A DNA stretch of 64,000 nt from contig JAFTAJ010000042.1 in the NCBI GenBank assembly GCA_017458585.1, forward strand, positions 36,647-100,646, read 5' to 3'. Source of the DNA: Bacteroidaceae bacterium (GTDB taxonomy: Bacteria > Bacteroidota > Bacteroidia > Bacteroidales > Bacteroidaceae). Positions 53,296 through 61,780 of this stretch are shown piece after piece (position 1 is the stretch's first letter; each line of letters starts with the position of its first letter). Below the pieces are notes generated by a model that saw nothing but the letters and a program-made list of their open reading frames with translations, searched no databases and was not told the DNA's origin. The position numbers and the translations under genes are program-made.

Positions 53296-53739
53296 TTAGA
53301 ATGGTAAATCTTCTGTTGCGTCGCCACCCAGCGGGTCACCCGGAGGCGGCAGAGGGCCTATCGATGGAGCATCAGTGCCGGCAGCTTCACCAATGGGAGC
53401 TGCGGGGGAAGCCTGCGGTGGTGGCAGGGGCTGTCCGGCAGGAGGCATCTGCTCCATCTGAGGTGGAGTGATGCGCACTACACGCCATGCGCGTACAGAA
53501 TTATAATAACGACCATTGCGCTCACGTGCGTCGAGATCAATATCTACAGCGACGTCATCGCCCTCCTTGATGTTAAACTGGATGAGGCGGTCCTCACCCC
53601 ACACGGAGAAAAGACACTTGCGCGGATAGGGCTGGTCGTACGACTCAAGCAGGAAATCCTGCGCCATCCATTTGCCACGATCGTTTTGACCGGAGCGGGG
53701 CTCGAAAGCCTTAACTATTTTTCCTTGTATTGTTGGCAT
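53296..53739 (-). CDS. DUF3127 protein with SSB-like C-terminal tip (copy A)
   Basis: A 147-residue protein. Residues 1-90 form a small beta-rich domain ('IQGKIVKAFEPRSGQNDRGKW', 'FLLESYDQPYPRKCLFSVW', 'VDIDLDARERNGRYYNSVRA'), the DUF3127 family, likely an OB fold. Then comes a Pro/Gly/Ala-rich flexible linker and an acidic hydrophobic end GDATEDLPF. Together this is the plan of bacterial SSB, whose tip (DDDIPF) recruits repair proteins. It sits 48 bp after a paralogue and both lie divergent from dnaN. Function unproven; ssDNA or RNA binding is inferred. Confidence 0.8.
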   Translation of the reverse strand: MPTIQGKIVKAFEPRSGQNDRGKWMAQDFLLESYDQPYPRKCLFSVWGEDRLIQFNIKEGDDVAVDIDLDARERNGRYYNSVRAWRVVRITPPQMEQMPPAGQPLPPPQASPAAPIGEAAGTDAPSIGPLPPPGDPLGGDATEDLPF

Positions 53740-53763
53740 AAATCTTACTTTTCAATTCTTCAA

Positions 53764-53791
53764 CTTTTCTCTTTTCACTTTTCACTCTTAC
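53764..53791. repeat. 7-base tandem repeat, about 4 copies
   Basis: CTTTTCT, CTTTTCA, CTTTTCA and CTCTTAC between the two DUF3127 genes, running into the stop codon of copy B. Confidence 0.75.
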
Positions 53792-54177
53792 TGCTGTTCC
53801 CACGGCAAAGCCTGGTCAGGATTGCCGCCTTCGGGACTAGCCGGTGGAGGCAGCGGAGCATCGATAGGAGCAGCTGCTGGAGCAGCCTGCTGAGCTGGAG
53901 CAGAGGCATCAGCCACAGCCACAGCGCGGAAGTCGTTGAACCAACGCTCCTGATATTCATGGGCATCAATAGATAATGTCACGCGCACACGCTTGCCCTC
54001 CTGGAGGTTGAACATAGCAATGTTGCCGTCAGCCACAGTAAACAGGCAGCGGCGCGGGTACTGCCCCGGAGTCTCTATAACATAGTCCTGGCGCTGCCAG
54101 GTATTGCCCGTACGGGCACTCTGGCCCTCGCGCAACTCTAGCACTTTAGTAATTGTTCCTTCTATTTCTATTTGCAT
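53788..54177 (-). CDS. DUF3127 protein (copy B)
   Basis: A 129-residue paralogue of the gene at 53296-53739, with the same small beta domain ('IEGTITKVLELREGQSARTG', 'YVIETPGQYPRRCLFTV', 'VTLSIDAHEYQERWFNDFRA') and an Ala/Pro-rich linker. Its end, DQALPWEQQ, has lost the acidic run before the hydrophobic pair and carries extra residues, so the SSB-like tip is degraded compared with copy A. The two copies differ widely, which indicates an old duplication. It is probably the first gene of the two-gene transcript, with a -7 element at 54203-54210. Confidence 0.8.
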   Translation of the reverse strand: MQIEIEGTITKVLELREGQSARTGNTWQRQDYVIETPGQYPRRCLFTVADGNIAMFNLQEGKRVRVTLSIDAHEYQERWFNDFRAVAVADASAPAQQAAPAAAPIDAPLPPPASPEGGNPDQALPWEQQ

Positions 54178-54202
54178 AATAAGATGGTTTTTAATTGTGA
54201 TG

Positions 54203-54210
54203 CGAAGATA
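54203..54210 (-). promoter_or_regulatory. -7 element of the DUF3127 pair
   Basis: TATCTTCG on the minus strand, 25 bp before the copy B start. Confidence 0.45.
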
Positions 54211-54278
54211 GTAATTTTTTGTCTTATTTGGCGTATCTGTGCAGTCTTTTTTTGAAAATAAAAAAAAACCAGCATTAT

Positions 54279-54312
54279 TTTGCTTCTTTCGAGAAAAAAA
54301 TTCGTACCTTTG
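54279..54312 (+). promoter_or_regulatory. Promoter of the dnaN operon
   Basis: TTTG (54279-54282) and TACCTTTG (54305-54312), 22 bp apart, lie 23 bp before the dnaN ATG at 54336. Confidence 0.6.
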
Positions 54313-54335
54313 TAGCAGAAATAATTCATTAAACT

Positions 54336-55463
54336 ATGAGATATATTGTTAACAGTGCAGAGCTTTACAGCCATCTGCAAAATTTAGACAAGGTTATCCT
54401 TGCAAAGAACACAGTTCCAATCCTTTCGTGCGTGCTGTTTGAGATTAAGGACTCCACCCTCAATATGCGCGCTACCGACAAGGAGATTACCCTAACCAGC
54501 AGTCTGCAGCTTGTGGAGTCGGGCGGCGACAGCAGCTTTGCCATAAACGCGAAGCGTATTCTTGACATCTTGAAGGTGATACCCGAGCAGCCTATTACCC
54601 TCGACATCAACACTTCGTCGTTGCAGATTGAGTTGAAATATCTGAATGGACACATGGTCTTTCAGGGAGAGAGTGCCGACGAGTTCCCCTTGCTCAAGCA
54701 GCAGGAAAACGAGACCAGCTCATTCCCCGTGGCTGCCGATGCGCTGAGCCAGGGTCTGGCAAATGCCGTAGTGGCTACTGCCAGCGATGATGCGCGCATT
54801 GCCATGCAGGGTATCTTCTTCGATATCGCTCCAGGCGAGTTTGCTATCGTTGCCAGCGATGGCCGTAAGTTGGTGCGTTCGCTTATTAACTGCGACACCA
54901 ACAATGTGACCACAAGCTTCATCCTTCCGCAGAAGCCAGTGAATATTATCCGCGCCGTTGTGGACAAAGCCGTGCAGGACATTAAGGTTAGCACCTATGC
55001 CGAGGGCAACGCCACCTTTGACATGGGCGACTATGTGATGCACTGCCGCCTCATCACGGAGGCCTATCCTAACTACAAGAAGGTGATTCCACAAAACAAC
55101 GACCGCATCGCCACTCTGGAGCGCGAGGCACTGATAGGCGCACTGAGACGCGTTATGGTAGGCGCCGACCATGCCACCTGCCTGGTGAAGATGCAGTTTG
55201 AGGCCGACAAACTGACGCTGACGGCAGAGAACAACAACTATGCCCAGTCGGCAGAAGAGCACCTGCTCTGCCAGTATGAGGGCATGCCCATCAAGATTGG
55301 CTTCCAGGGTAACTTCCTGATGGATCTGCTAGGCCGCCTCACCACTGAGGAGGTAATCATCCAGTTGTCTGACCCCAGCCGCGCTGGCTTAATCCTGCCG
55401 TCAACACAGGAGGAGAAGTTTAACATTCTTATGCTGCTCATGCCGCTGCTTATCACCAACTGA
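54336..55463 (+). CDS. dnaN: DNA polymerase III beta subunit (sliding clamp)
   Basis: A 375-residue clamp subunit, three repeated domains, starting 'MRYIVNSAELYSHLQNLDKV' and ending with the conserved 'LLMPLLITN' (usual ending MPMRL-like). 'PILSCVLFEI', 'ATDKEITLT' and 'ASDGRKLVRS' are standard. Two copies ring DNA and tether polymerases. dnaA is not nearby, so this is not a classic origin region; dnaN heads a repair-oriented operon with an exonuclease, coaBC, porD and recN. Its stop overlaps the exonuclease start by one base. Confidence 0.96.
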   Translation: MRYIVNSAELYSHLQNLDKVILAKNTVPILSCVLFEIKDSTLNMRATDKEITLTSSLQLVESGGDSSFAINAKRILDILKVIPEQPITLDINTSSLQIELKYLNGHMVFQGESADEFPLLKQQENETSSFPVAADALSQGLANAVVATASDDARIAMQGIFFDIAPGEFAIVASDGRKLVRSLINCDTNNVTTSFILPQKPVNIIRAVVDKAVQDIKVSTYAEGNATFDMGDYVMHCRLITEAYPNYKKVIPQNNDRIATLEREALIGALRRVMVGADHATCLVKMQFEADKLTLTAENNNYAQSAEEHLLCQYEGMPIKIGFQGNFLMDLLGRLTTEEVIIQLSDPSRAGLILPSTQEEKFNILMLLMPLLITN

Positions 55464-56257
55464 TGAAACTAAATCTCACCAAGCCGCTGGTCATCTTTGA
55501 CCTTGAAACCACGGGCGTCAGCATCACTCAAGACCGTATCGTGGAGATTTCGTATATCCGCGTTGAACCCAACGGCAACGAGGAGTCGAAGACACTGCGC
55601 ATCAATCCTGGGATACCCATTCCTGAGGAGGCATCAAAGGTACACGGCATCTTTGATGAAGATGTCAAGGACTGCCCATCGTTTAAGGATGTGGCACAGA
55701 CACTGGCCAACACCTTCAAAGGCTGTGACTTCGCAGGCTACAACTCCAACCACTTCGACCTACCGCTGCTGGCAGAGGAGATGATAAGAGCCAACGTGGT
55801 TTTCGACCTCAGTAACGCCCGCTTTGTAGACGTGCAGACCATCTTCCACAAGATGGAGCAGCGCACGCTGGTGGCAGCATATAAATTCTATTGCCACAAA
55901 GATTTGGAAGGCGCTCACGCTGCCTCCAACGACACGCAGGCAACTTACGAGGTGCTGCAAGCCCAGCTCGACCACTACGGCGACGAGTTGAAAAACGACA
56001 TAGGGTGGCTGGCAGAGTTCTCGCGCAACAACCGCAATGCCGATCTGGCAGGGCGGCTAGTGTATGACGACCATAATGAGATCGTCTTCAACTTTGGCAA
56101 GTATAAGGGTCAGCGCGTGATGGACGTACTGCAGAAAGACCTCGGTTATTTCGGTTGGATTATGCAGGGCGATTTTGCAGAGAGCACCAAGAAAGTGCTG
56201 ATGCAGCTCAAGATGAGCTCCAGCAACATGGCAAAAAACAATTCTTCCAAGATTTAG
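55463..56257 (+). CDS. DnaQ-like 3'-5' exonuclease (PolIII epsilon / ExoX type)
   Basis: A 264-residue DEDDh exonuclease. The motifs are 'VIFDLETTG' (Exo I), 'FAGYNSNHFDLPLLAEE' (Exo II) and 'GAHAASNDTQAT' (Exo III with the His). The C-terminal 'NFGKYKGQRVMDVLQKDLGY' is a small domain also seen in ExoX-like proteins (DUF3820-like), absent from E. coli DnaQ. Being directly behind dnaN (TGATG overlap), it is the likely proofreading or repair exonuclease partner of the polymerase. Pol III proofreading by another PolC/DnaE-linked domain cannot be excluded. Confidence 0.9.
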   Translation: MKLNLTKPLVIFDLETTGVSITQDRIVEISYIRVEPNGNEESKTLRINPGIPIPEEASKVHGIFDEDVKDCPSFKDVAQTLANTFKGCDFAGYNSNHFDLPLLAEEMIRANVVFDLSNARFVDVQTIFHKMEQRTLVAAYKFYCHKDLEGAHAASNDTQATYEVLQAQLDHYGDELKNDIGWLAEFSRNNRNADLAGRLVYDDHNEIVFNFGKYKGQRVMDVLQKDLGYFGWIMQGDFAESTKKVLMQLKMSSSNMAKNNSSKI

Positions 56258-56273
56258 AATAACAGAAATCGAC

Positions 56274-57476
56274 ATGAAGGGAAAGCATATCGTTTTAGGC
56301 ATCACTGGTAGCATAGCTGCCTACAAGGCATGCACACTTATACGCTTGCTTATAAAGGCAGGTGCCGAGGTGCAGGTGGTCATCACCCCTGCGGGTAAAG
56401 AGTTTATCACGCCCGTTACCCTGTCTGCGCTGACCTCCAAGCCAGTGGTGAGCGAGTTCTTCGCACAGCGCGACGGCAGTTGGCACAGTCATGTGGATCT
56501 TGGCCTGTGGGCCGACGCTATGGTAGTGGCTCCCGCCACGGCAAGCACTATAGGCAAGATGGCCAACGGTATTGCCGACAATATGCTGGTGACGACCTAT
56601 TTGTCGATGAAAGCACCAGTGTTTGTGGCTCCGGCCATGGATCTGGATATGTATGCCCATCCCTCTACGCAGAAGAATCTACAGACACTCCGCTCCTACG
56701 GTAATATCATCATCGAGCCCGGCGAAGGCGAGTTGGCGAGCAAGCTAGTAGGCAAGGGACGCATGGAAGAGCCAGAGCGCATTTTCGAAATACTATCTCA
56801 GCACTTCAACAAGGACGGCGCCTTGCAAGGCAAGACAGTGATGATTACTGCAGGTCCCACTTACGAGAAGATAGACCCCGTGCGCTTCATTGGCAACTAC
56901 TCCAGCGGCAAGATGGGCTATGCCATCGCCCGCGAGTGTGCTGAGCGCGGTGCCAAGGTGGAACTGATTAGCGGCCCTACTCACCTTGACATCAGCCACC
57001 CGCTTATCAATGTCACACGAGTAGAGAGTGCGGAGGAGATGTACGCCTGCGCAACGGAACGATTCGCTGCCTGCGACGCTGCCATCCTTAGCGCAGCAGT
57101 CGCCGACTTCACGCCCGACAGTAAGGCCGACTCGAAGATAAAGCGCGAGAAAGGTGAGCAGACGCTCCACCTCAAGCCGACGCACGACATTGCTGCGGCA
57201 CTGGGACAGATGAAGGCCAAAGGCCAAAAACTGGTAGGATTCGCCTTAGAGACTGACGACGAGGAGACCAATGCCCAGCACAAGCTAGAGAAAAAGAACC
57301 TCGACTTTATCGTCCTCAACTCGCTGCGCGACAAGGGCGCAGGTTTCAACTACGACACCAACAAGGTGACCATCATCAGCCGCGACGGAGAGACAAAGAC
57401 ATACCCGCTCAAGTCTAAGGCCGAAGTGGCAGCAGACATTGTGGACAAGCTGCAGAGTCTGTGGCAGCAAGACTAA
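56274..57476 (+). CDS. coaBC: Bifunctional phosphopantothenoylcysteine decarboxylase / phosphopantothenate-cysteine ligase
   Basis: A 400-residue fused enzyme. The N-terminal CoaC half is flavin-dependent ('GITGSIAAYKACTLIRLLI', the catalytic His in 'SWHSHVDLGLW', 'NMLVTTYLSMKAPVFVAPAM'), and the C-terminal CoaB half starts near residue 185 with 'KTVMITAGPTYEKIDPVRFI' and 'YSSGKMGYAIA'. It makes 4'-phosphopantetheine for CoA, the substrate of CoaD (43702-44139 in this window). It lies between the exonuclease and porD, as in many Bacteroidetes. Confidence 0.95.
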   Translation: MKGKHIVLGITGSIAAYKACTLIRLLIKAGAEVQVVITPAGKEFITPVTLSALTSKPVVSEFFAQRDGSWHSHVDLGLWADAMVVAPATASTIGKMANGIADNMLVTTYLSMKAPVFVAPAMDLDMYAHPSTQKNLQTLRSYGNIIIEPGEGELASKLVGKGRMEEPERIFEILSQHFNKDGALQGKTVMITAGPTYEKIDPVRFIGNYSSGKMGYAIARECAERGAKVELISGPTHLDISHPLINVTRVESAEEMYACATERFAACDAAILSAAVADFTPDSKADSKIKREKGEQTLHLKPTHDIAAALGQMKAKGQKLVGFALETDDEETNAQHKLEKKNLDFIVLNSLRDKGAGFNYDTNKVTIISRDGETKTYPLKSKAEVAADIVDKLQSLWQQD

Positions 57477-57494
57477 AGCATTATTCATATATCA

Positions 57495-58403
57495 ATGCGA
57501 AACATTCTTAAGATAGCAGCCGCGCTACTGGCGCTACTGGCGCCGGTCAACATGGCGGCGCAAGAACTTAATGCCACCGTTGAAGTCAACACTTCGCGCA
57601 TCGACGGAACCAACAAGGCTGTGTTTGACAACTTGAAGGAGGCCATCACCACCTTTCTCAACGAGCGACATTGGACCAACATGCAGTTCAATAACAACGA
57701 GCGCATCAAGTGTGGCTTCACCATTGTGCTCAACAAGTACAACAGCGACACAGGTCTTACCTCGGGCGAGGGATTTATCAGTGTGCAGCGTCCGGTGTAC
57801 GGCTCCACCTACAACACGGTGACATTCAGCCGCAAAGACAAGGATTTCTCTTTTAATTATCATGAGTTTGACCAGCTGGACTTCAACGACGAGAACATAC
57901 AGAACTCGTTGACCGCCCTGCTTGCGTTCTACGCCTATTTCATCATAGGTCTCGACCTTGACACGATGGCACCGCTTGGCGGCACAGAGATACTCGACAA
58001 AGCTATGGCTGTGGTCAACAACTCGCAGAACTTCAATGTGAAAGGATGGAAATCGTTTGACGACTCCAGCAACCGTTTCGCTATGATCAACGACTATCTG
58101 GAAGAGAAATTTGCGCCGTTCCGCCAGTTGCAGTACAAATACCACCGCGAGGGACTCGACAATATGGTGGAGAATCCTGATGTGGCCCGCAACGCCATAA
58201 CAGAGTCTATCACTCTGCTCAAGGAGGCCCGCGAGAATAAGCCGCTCAGTTTCTGGCCTCAGCTATTTACGGAATACAAGCGCGACGAGTTGGTCGGCAT
58301 CTACCGCGGACAAGGCACCGAGAGCAACAAGCAGCCTATCTACGACCTGCTTGTGAAGCTCAACGCCTCGCAGTCAGCCTACTGGAAGCAGATAATGAAA
58401 TAA
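57495..58403 (+). CDS. porD: Type IX secretion system protein PorD (DUF4835)
   Basis: A 302-residue exported protein with a signal peptide (ends NMAAQ) and the DUF4835 core: 'ELNATVEVNTSRIDGTNKAV', 'LKEAITTFLNERHWTN', 'FISVQRPVYGSTYNTV', 'YYAYFIIGLD'-like 'LLAFYAYFIIGLDLDTM' and 'NMVENPDVARNAITESI'. DUF4835 is the PorD component of the type IX secretion machinery, which exports proteins bearing CTD sorting signals. This fits with sorting-like ends on the LRR and flavodoxin proteins in this window. It starts 18 bp after coaBC and ends 5 bp before recN. Confidence 0.9.
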   Translation: MRNILKIAAALLALLAPVNMAAQELNATVEVNTSRIDGTNKAVFDNLKEAITTFLNERHWTNMQFNNNERIKCGFTIVLNKYNSDTGLTSGEGFISVQRPVYGSTYNTVTFSRKDKDFSFNYHEFDQLDFNDENIQNSLTALLAFYAYFIIGLDLDTMAPLGGTEILDKAMAVVNNSQNFNVKGWKSFDDSSNRFAMINDYLEEKFAPFRQLQYKYHREGLDNMVENPDVARNAITESITLLKEARENKPLSFWPQLFTEYKRDELVGIYRGQGTESNKQPIYDLLVKLNASQSAYWKQIMK

Positions 58404-58408
58404 ACACG

Positions 58409-60076
58409 ATGCTCTCGAGCCTGGACATACAGAACTACGCCCTGATAGAAGATCTGCATATTGATTTTCAGTCGGGGTTTTCTGTTATTACCGGTGAGAC
58501 AGGTGCCGGCAAGAGCATCATGCTTGGTGCCCTCGGCATACTGCTGGGCAATAGAGCCGACACTACGGCCATCACTCCCGGGGCCAAGCGCTGCGTGGTG
58601 GAAGCCATCTTCAGTCAGCTGGATGAAAAAGCGTCGGCATTCTTTCAAGAGAATGACCTCGACTTTGACGACGGCGAGTGCATTATACGCCGCGAGCTGA
58701 CTGACACAGGTAAGAGCCGCGCCTTCATCAATGACACGCCCGTATCGCTCGCCCAACTCAAAGAATTGGGCAACACGCTGATAGACATCCACTCCCAGCA
58801 CCAGAACCTACTGCTCAACAACGCAGACTTCCAGATGAATGTGCTCGACTCGGTGGCTGGCGACGACGACACGCTGGCAGCCTATCGTGCAGAGTATGCG
58901 CACTACCTGTCGGCACAGCGTGAGCTTCAGCAGTTGGAGCGCGACATCGAGCAAAACCGTGAGCGACTGGACTATCTCGATTTTCAGCACCGCGAGCTGG
59001 CGAGCGCAGCCCTCACCGACGGCGAACAGGAAGAGCTGGAACAAGAGCAACTGATACTGGAGAATGCAGAGAGCATCAAGCAAACCGTGTTTGACGCACA
59101 GCAGGCGTTGGTCAACACTACCGACAATATACACAGCGCCAGTCGCGGGCTTGACAAGATAGCTGCGCTGTTGCCCGCCGCAGCAGAGATTATCGAGCGA
59201 CTCGACAGCTGTGCCATTGAGCTCGACGACATAGAGCAGGCGCTCACCGCCAACGATATCAGCTACGACCCGCAGCGACTGGAGACAGTGAGCGAACGCC
59301 TCGACACCATCTACAGTCTGCAGAAGAAATACCACAAGGCAAACATTGCGGAGCTGCTCGATATGCAGTCGCAGCTGGAGCAGCAGCTCAACATTATTGT
59401 CAACCACGAAGAAGTCGTTGCTGAGAAGCGCAAGCAGTGTGAGGCGCTCCGCAAGAAAGCGCTCTCCACTGCCAACATGCTCACCGCAGCACGCCGTGAG
59501 GCCGCCATCAAGGTAGAGCGAGAACTTACCACACGCCTGCAGCCACTGGGCATGCCCTATGTGGACTTCGTTGTAGAGCTCACTTCCCTCGACGAGCTGG
59601 CCGCCAACGGTCAGGAGAAGGTACGCTTCCTCTTTAGCGCCAACAAGAGCATGCCGCCGCGCAGCCTAGAGAAGATTGCGTCGGGCGGCGAGATAGCACG
59701 AGTGATGCTCACCCTCAAGGCTATGCTCTCCACCCACAAGCAGCTGCCCACCATCATCTTCGACGAGATAGACACTGGCGTGTCGGGGCGTATAGCCAAC
59801 GAGATGGCCACCGTGATGCAGCAATGCGCCCGCGAGAGCCACGCCCAGGTGATAAGCATCACCCACAATCCGCAGATAGCTGCACGCGGCGACCACCACT
59901 ACCGCATCTACAAGCAGGACAGCGCACAGTCAGCCACCACCCACATGGAGTTGCTTGATGCCAATCAGCGCGTAGAGGAGATAGCCAAGATGCTGTCGGG
60001 CTCCAGTGTGAGCGAGGCTGCAAAAACCAATGCGAGAGATTTGTTGAAGGAGACAAAAGGAGATAAAAGGAGATAA
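58409..60076 (+). CDS. recN: DNA repair protein RecN
   Basis: A 555-residue SMC-like ATPase for double-strand break repair. Walker A 'GETGAGKSIMLGALGILLGN' is near residue 33, a long coiled coil occupies the middle (about 150-360), and 'IASGGEIARVMLTLKAML' plus 'PTIIFDEIDTGVSG' are the signature and Walker B. Length is normal. The last residues (KETKGDKRR) are written in a 10-base repeat (60044-60075) that continues past the stop, so the C-terminus has been changed by the repeat. It follows porD by 5 bp. Confidence 0.95.
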   Translation: MLSSLDIQNYALIEDLHIDFQSGFSVITGETGAGKSIMLGALGILLGNRADTTAITPGAKRCVVEAIFSQLDEKASAFFQENDLDFDDGECIIRRELTDTGKSRAFINDTPVSLAQLKELGNTLIDIHSQHQNLLLNNADFQMNVLDSVAGDDDTLAAYRAEYAHYLSAQRELQQLERDIEQNRERLDYLDFQHRELASAALTDGEQEELEQEQLILENAESIKQTVFDAQQALVNTTDNIHSASRGLDKIAALLPAAAEIIERLDSCAIELDDIEQALTANDISYDPQRLETVSERLDTIYSLQKKYHKANIAELLDMQSQLEQQLNIIVNHEEVVAEKRKQCEALRKKALSTANMLTAARREAAIKVERELTTRLQPLGMPYVDFVVELTSLDELAANGQEKVRFLFSANKSMPPRSLEKIASGGEIARVMLTLKAMLSTHKQLPTIIFDEIDTGVSGRIANEMATVMQQCARESHAQVISITHNPQIAARGDHHYRIYKQDSAQSATTHMELLDANQRVEEIAKMLSGSSVSEAAKTNARDLLKETKGDKRR

Positions 60077-60078
60077 AA
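60044..60078 (+). repeat. 10-base tandem repeat over the recN stop
   Basis: AAGGAGACAA, AAGGAGATAA and AAGGAGATAA. The recN stop codon (TAA) is created by this repeat, and the next gene's ATG begins five bases later. Confidence 0.85.
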
Positions 60079-60082
60079 GAAA

Positions 60083-61780
60083 ATGAAGAAATTTTTATTA
60101 TTAATATTGTTAATCGTCAATTGTCAATTGTCAATTGTCAATGTGTGTGCTCAGCCCGACAAGAAGGCAGGACTCTCCCTCGTGAAGATTGCTACAGCCA
60201 AGGCCGACGGCACGACGATAGGCGAGACCACAGGCTTCGCCATCCCCTCGCCCGCCAAGGAAGGAGCGATAGAGATAGTAAGCCCCTACACCATCTTCAA
60301 GCAGGCCAGCAAGGCAACCGTCGCAGATGCCAAGGGCAAGACCGCCCTCGCTCACCGCATCACCGGTGCCAGCGACCTCTACGACGTGGTGCGCTTCACC
60401 GTTGACAAGGCCACCGTAGCGCCGCTGCCCGTAGCCAATGCCAAGCTCGCCGTGGGAAGCAAGGCATACATACTGCAACCCACAGGCAAGGGCAAGACTC
60501 AGACAATAGACGTCACCATCGGCGAGGCACCCGAGCACAGCGGCCTCACCTACTACACCATCTATCGCCCCTCCGATGATGCCCTCACGGGCTGCCCGCT
60601 GCTCAATGGCAAGGGCGAGGTGGTAGGCGTGATACAACGCACAGCAGACAGCCAGGCCGACAAGACCTACGCCATAGGCATAGAGTTTAATGAGGCACTG
60701 ACCGTCAGCACCATGTCGGCTGCCGACCCCGCGCTGCAAGGCATACTTATCCCCAAGCAGCTCCCTGCTGCGCAGGAGCAGGCCAGCAGCTACCTCTACC
60801 TGCTTACCAAGAACACCGAGGACACCCTCTCCTATCTCGCCAACTTGGGCGATTTCATCGAGGAGTTTCCCGAAGACTTCTTTGGCTACACAGAGCGTGC
60901 GCAGTACTATGCCGCCACCAAGCAATACGCCTACGCAGAGGCCGACCTCAACAACGCTCTGGAGAAGTGCAGCGAGAAGGCCGACGTGCACAGCGCCATG
61001 AGCAATATTATTTATAGCATCAACCAAAGCAAGGCATATAATCAATATAAGGACTGGGATCTGAACCGCGCCCTAAGCGAGATAGAGCAGGCGTACAGCC
61101 TCAACCCCACTCCCCTCTTCCTCATGCAGAAAGGCAAGTGCCTGTATGCGCTGAAGCGCTACAGCGAGGCCGTGGAGACCTACGCCGAGATCAACAGTAC
61201 GCGCTTCCGCTCCTCCGAGAACCTCTTCTGCCAGTCGAGGGCATTGGAGATGGCTGGCGGCGACTCCACTGAGGTGATAGCCCTGCTCGACAGTGCTGTA
61301 ATGCGTTTCAAGCGGCCTCTGCGTCCCGACGCCGCGCCCTACCTACTCTACTACGCCAACGAGTGCAACCGCTACGGATTCTACAAGGAGGCGGCCCTCG
61401 GCTATCAGGAGTATGAGTCGCTGGTAGGCACCAAGACACTGAGCGATGTATTTTTCTACAACAAGGAACAGGCAGAGCTAAAGGCACGCCTCTATCCGCA
61501 GGCTCTCAATGACATAGAGAAGGCCATCTCCCTCAAGCCGCAGGAGTATGTCTATCAGATAGAGAAGGCGCTGATAGAGACTCGCACAGGCCATTTCGAG
61601 GAAGCCATCTACACCGCCACCCAGGCGCAGAAGCTCGACCCCGACGACCCCGACTCCTACAAGCTAATTGGCATCTCTCTCGGCGAGCTGGGTCGCAAGG
61701 TGGAGGCGCGCCAGAACCTGCAGCGAGCCTACGAGCTTGGCGATGAGCAGGCGCTGGAGTGGATAAACGGTATGAAGTGA
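60083..61780 (+). CDS. Exported trypsin-like pseudoprotease with TPR repeats
   Basis: A 565-residue exported protein. The signal peptide is coded largely by a 7-base repeat. Residues about 30-210 look like a trypsin-fold domain ('TTGFAIPSP', 'SDLYDVVRFTVD', 'CPLLNGKGEVVGV'), but the serine motif GNSGGP is replaced by 'DDALTGCPLLNG' and the His position ('VSPYTIFKQA') has no His, so no protease activity is expected. Residues about 255-565 hold TPRs ('YAYAEADLNNALEKC', 'RYSEAVETYAEI', 'ARQNLQRAYELGDEQALEWI'). Possibly a periplasmic scaffold. Its stop overlaps the dus start. Confidence 0.8.
   Translation: MKKFLLLILLIVNCQLSIVNVCAQPDKKAGLSLVKIATAKADGTTIGETTGFAIPSPAKEGAIEIVSPYTIFKQASKATVADAKGKTALAHRITGASDLYDVVRFTVDKATVAPLPVANAKLAVGSKAYILQPTGKGKTQTIDVTIGEAPEHSGLTYYTIYRPSDDALTGCPLLNGKGEVVGVIQRTADSQADKTYAIGIEFNEALTVSTMSAADPALQGILIPKQLPAAQEQASSYLYLLTKNTEDTLSYLANLGDFIEEFPEDFFGYTERAQYYAATKQYAYAEADLNNALEKCSEKADVHSAMSNIIYSINQSKAYNQYKDWDLNRALSEIEQAYSLNPTPLFLMQKGKCLYALKRYSEAVETYAEINSTRFRSSENLFCQSRALEMAGGDSTEVIALLDSAVMRFKRPLRPDAAPYLLYYANECNRYGFYKEAALGYQEYESLVGTKTLSDVFFYNKEQAELKARLYPQALNDIEKAISLKPQEYVYQIEKALIETRTGHFEEAIYTATQAQKLDPDDPDSYKLIGISLGELGRKVEARQNLQRAYELGDEQALEWINGMK
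60116..60143 (+). repeat. 7-base tandem repeat, 4 copies, in a signal peptide
   Basis: GTCAATT three times and GTCAATG once. It encodes VNCQLSIVN in the hydrophobic core of the pseudoprotease-TPR protein's signal peptide. Since the unit is 7 bases, loss or gain of one copy would cause a frameshift. Confidence 0.95.

Noticed and set aside
54180..54335. An origin of replication next to dnaN
   Set aside because: No dnaA gene, no DnaA-box cluster (TTATCCACA-like) and no AT-rich unwinding repeats were seen between the DUF3127 pair and dnaN.
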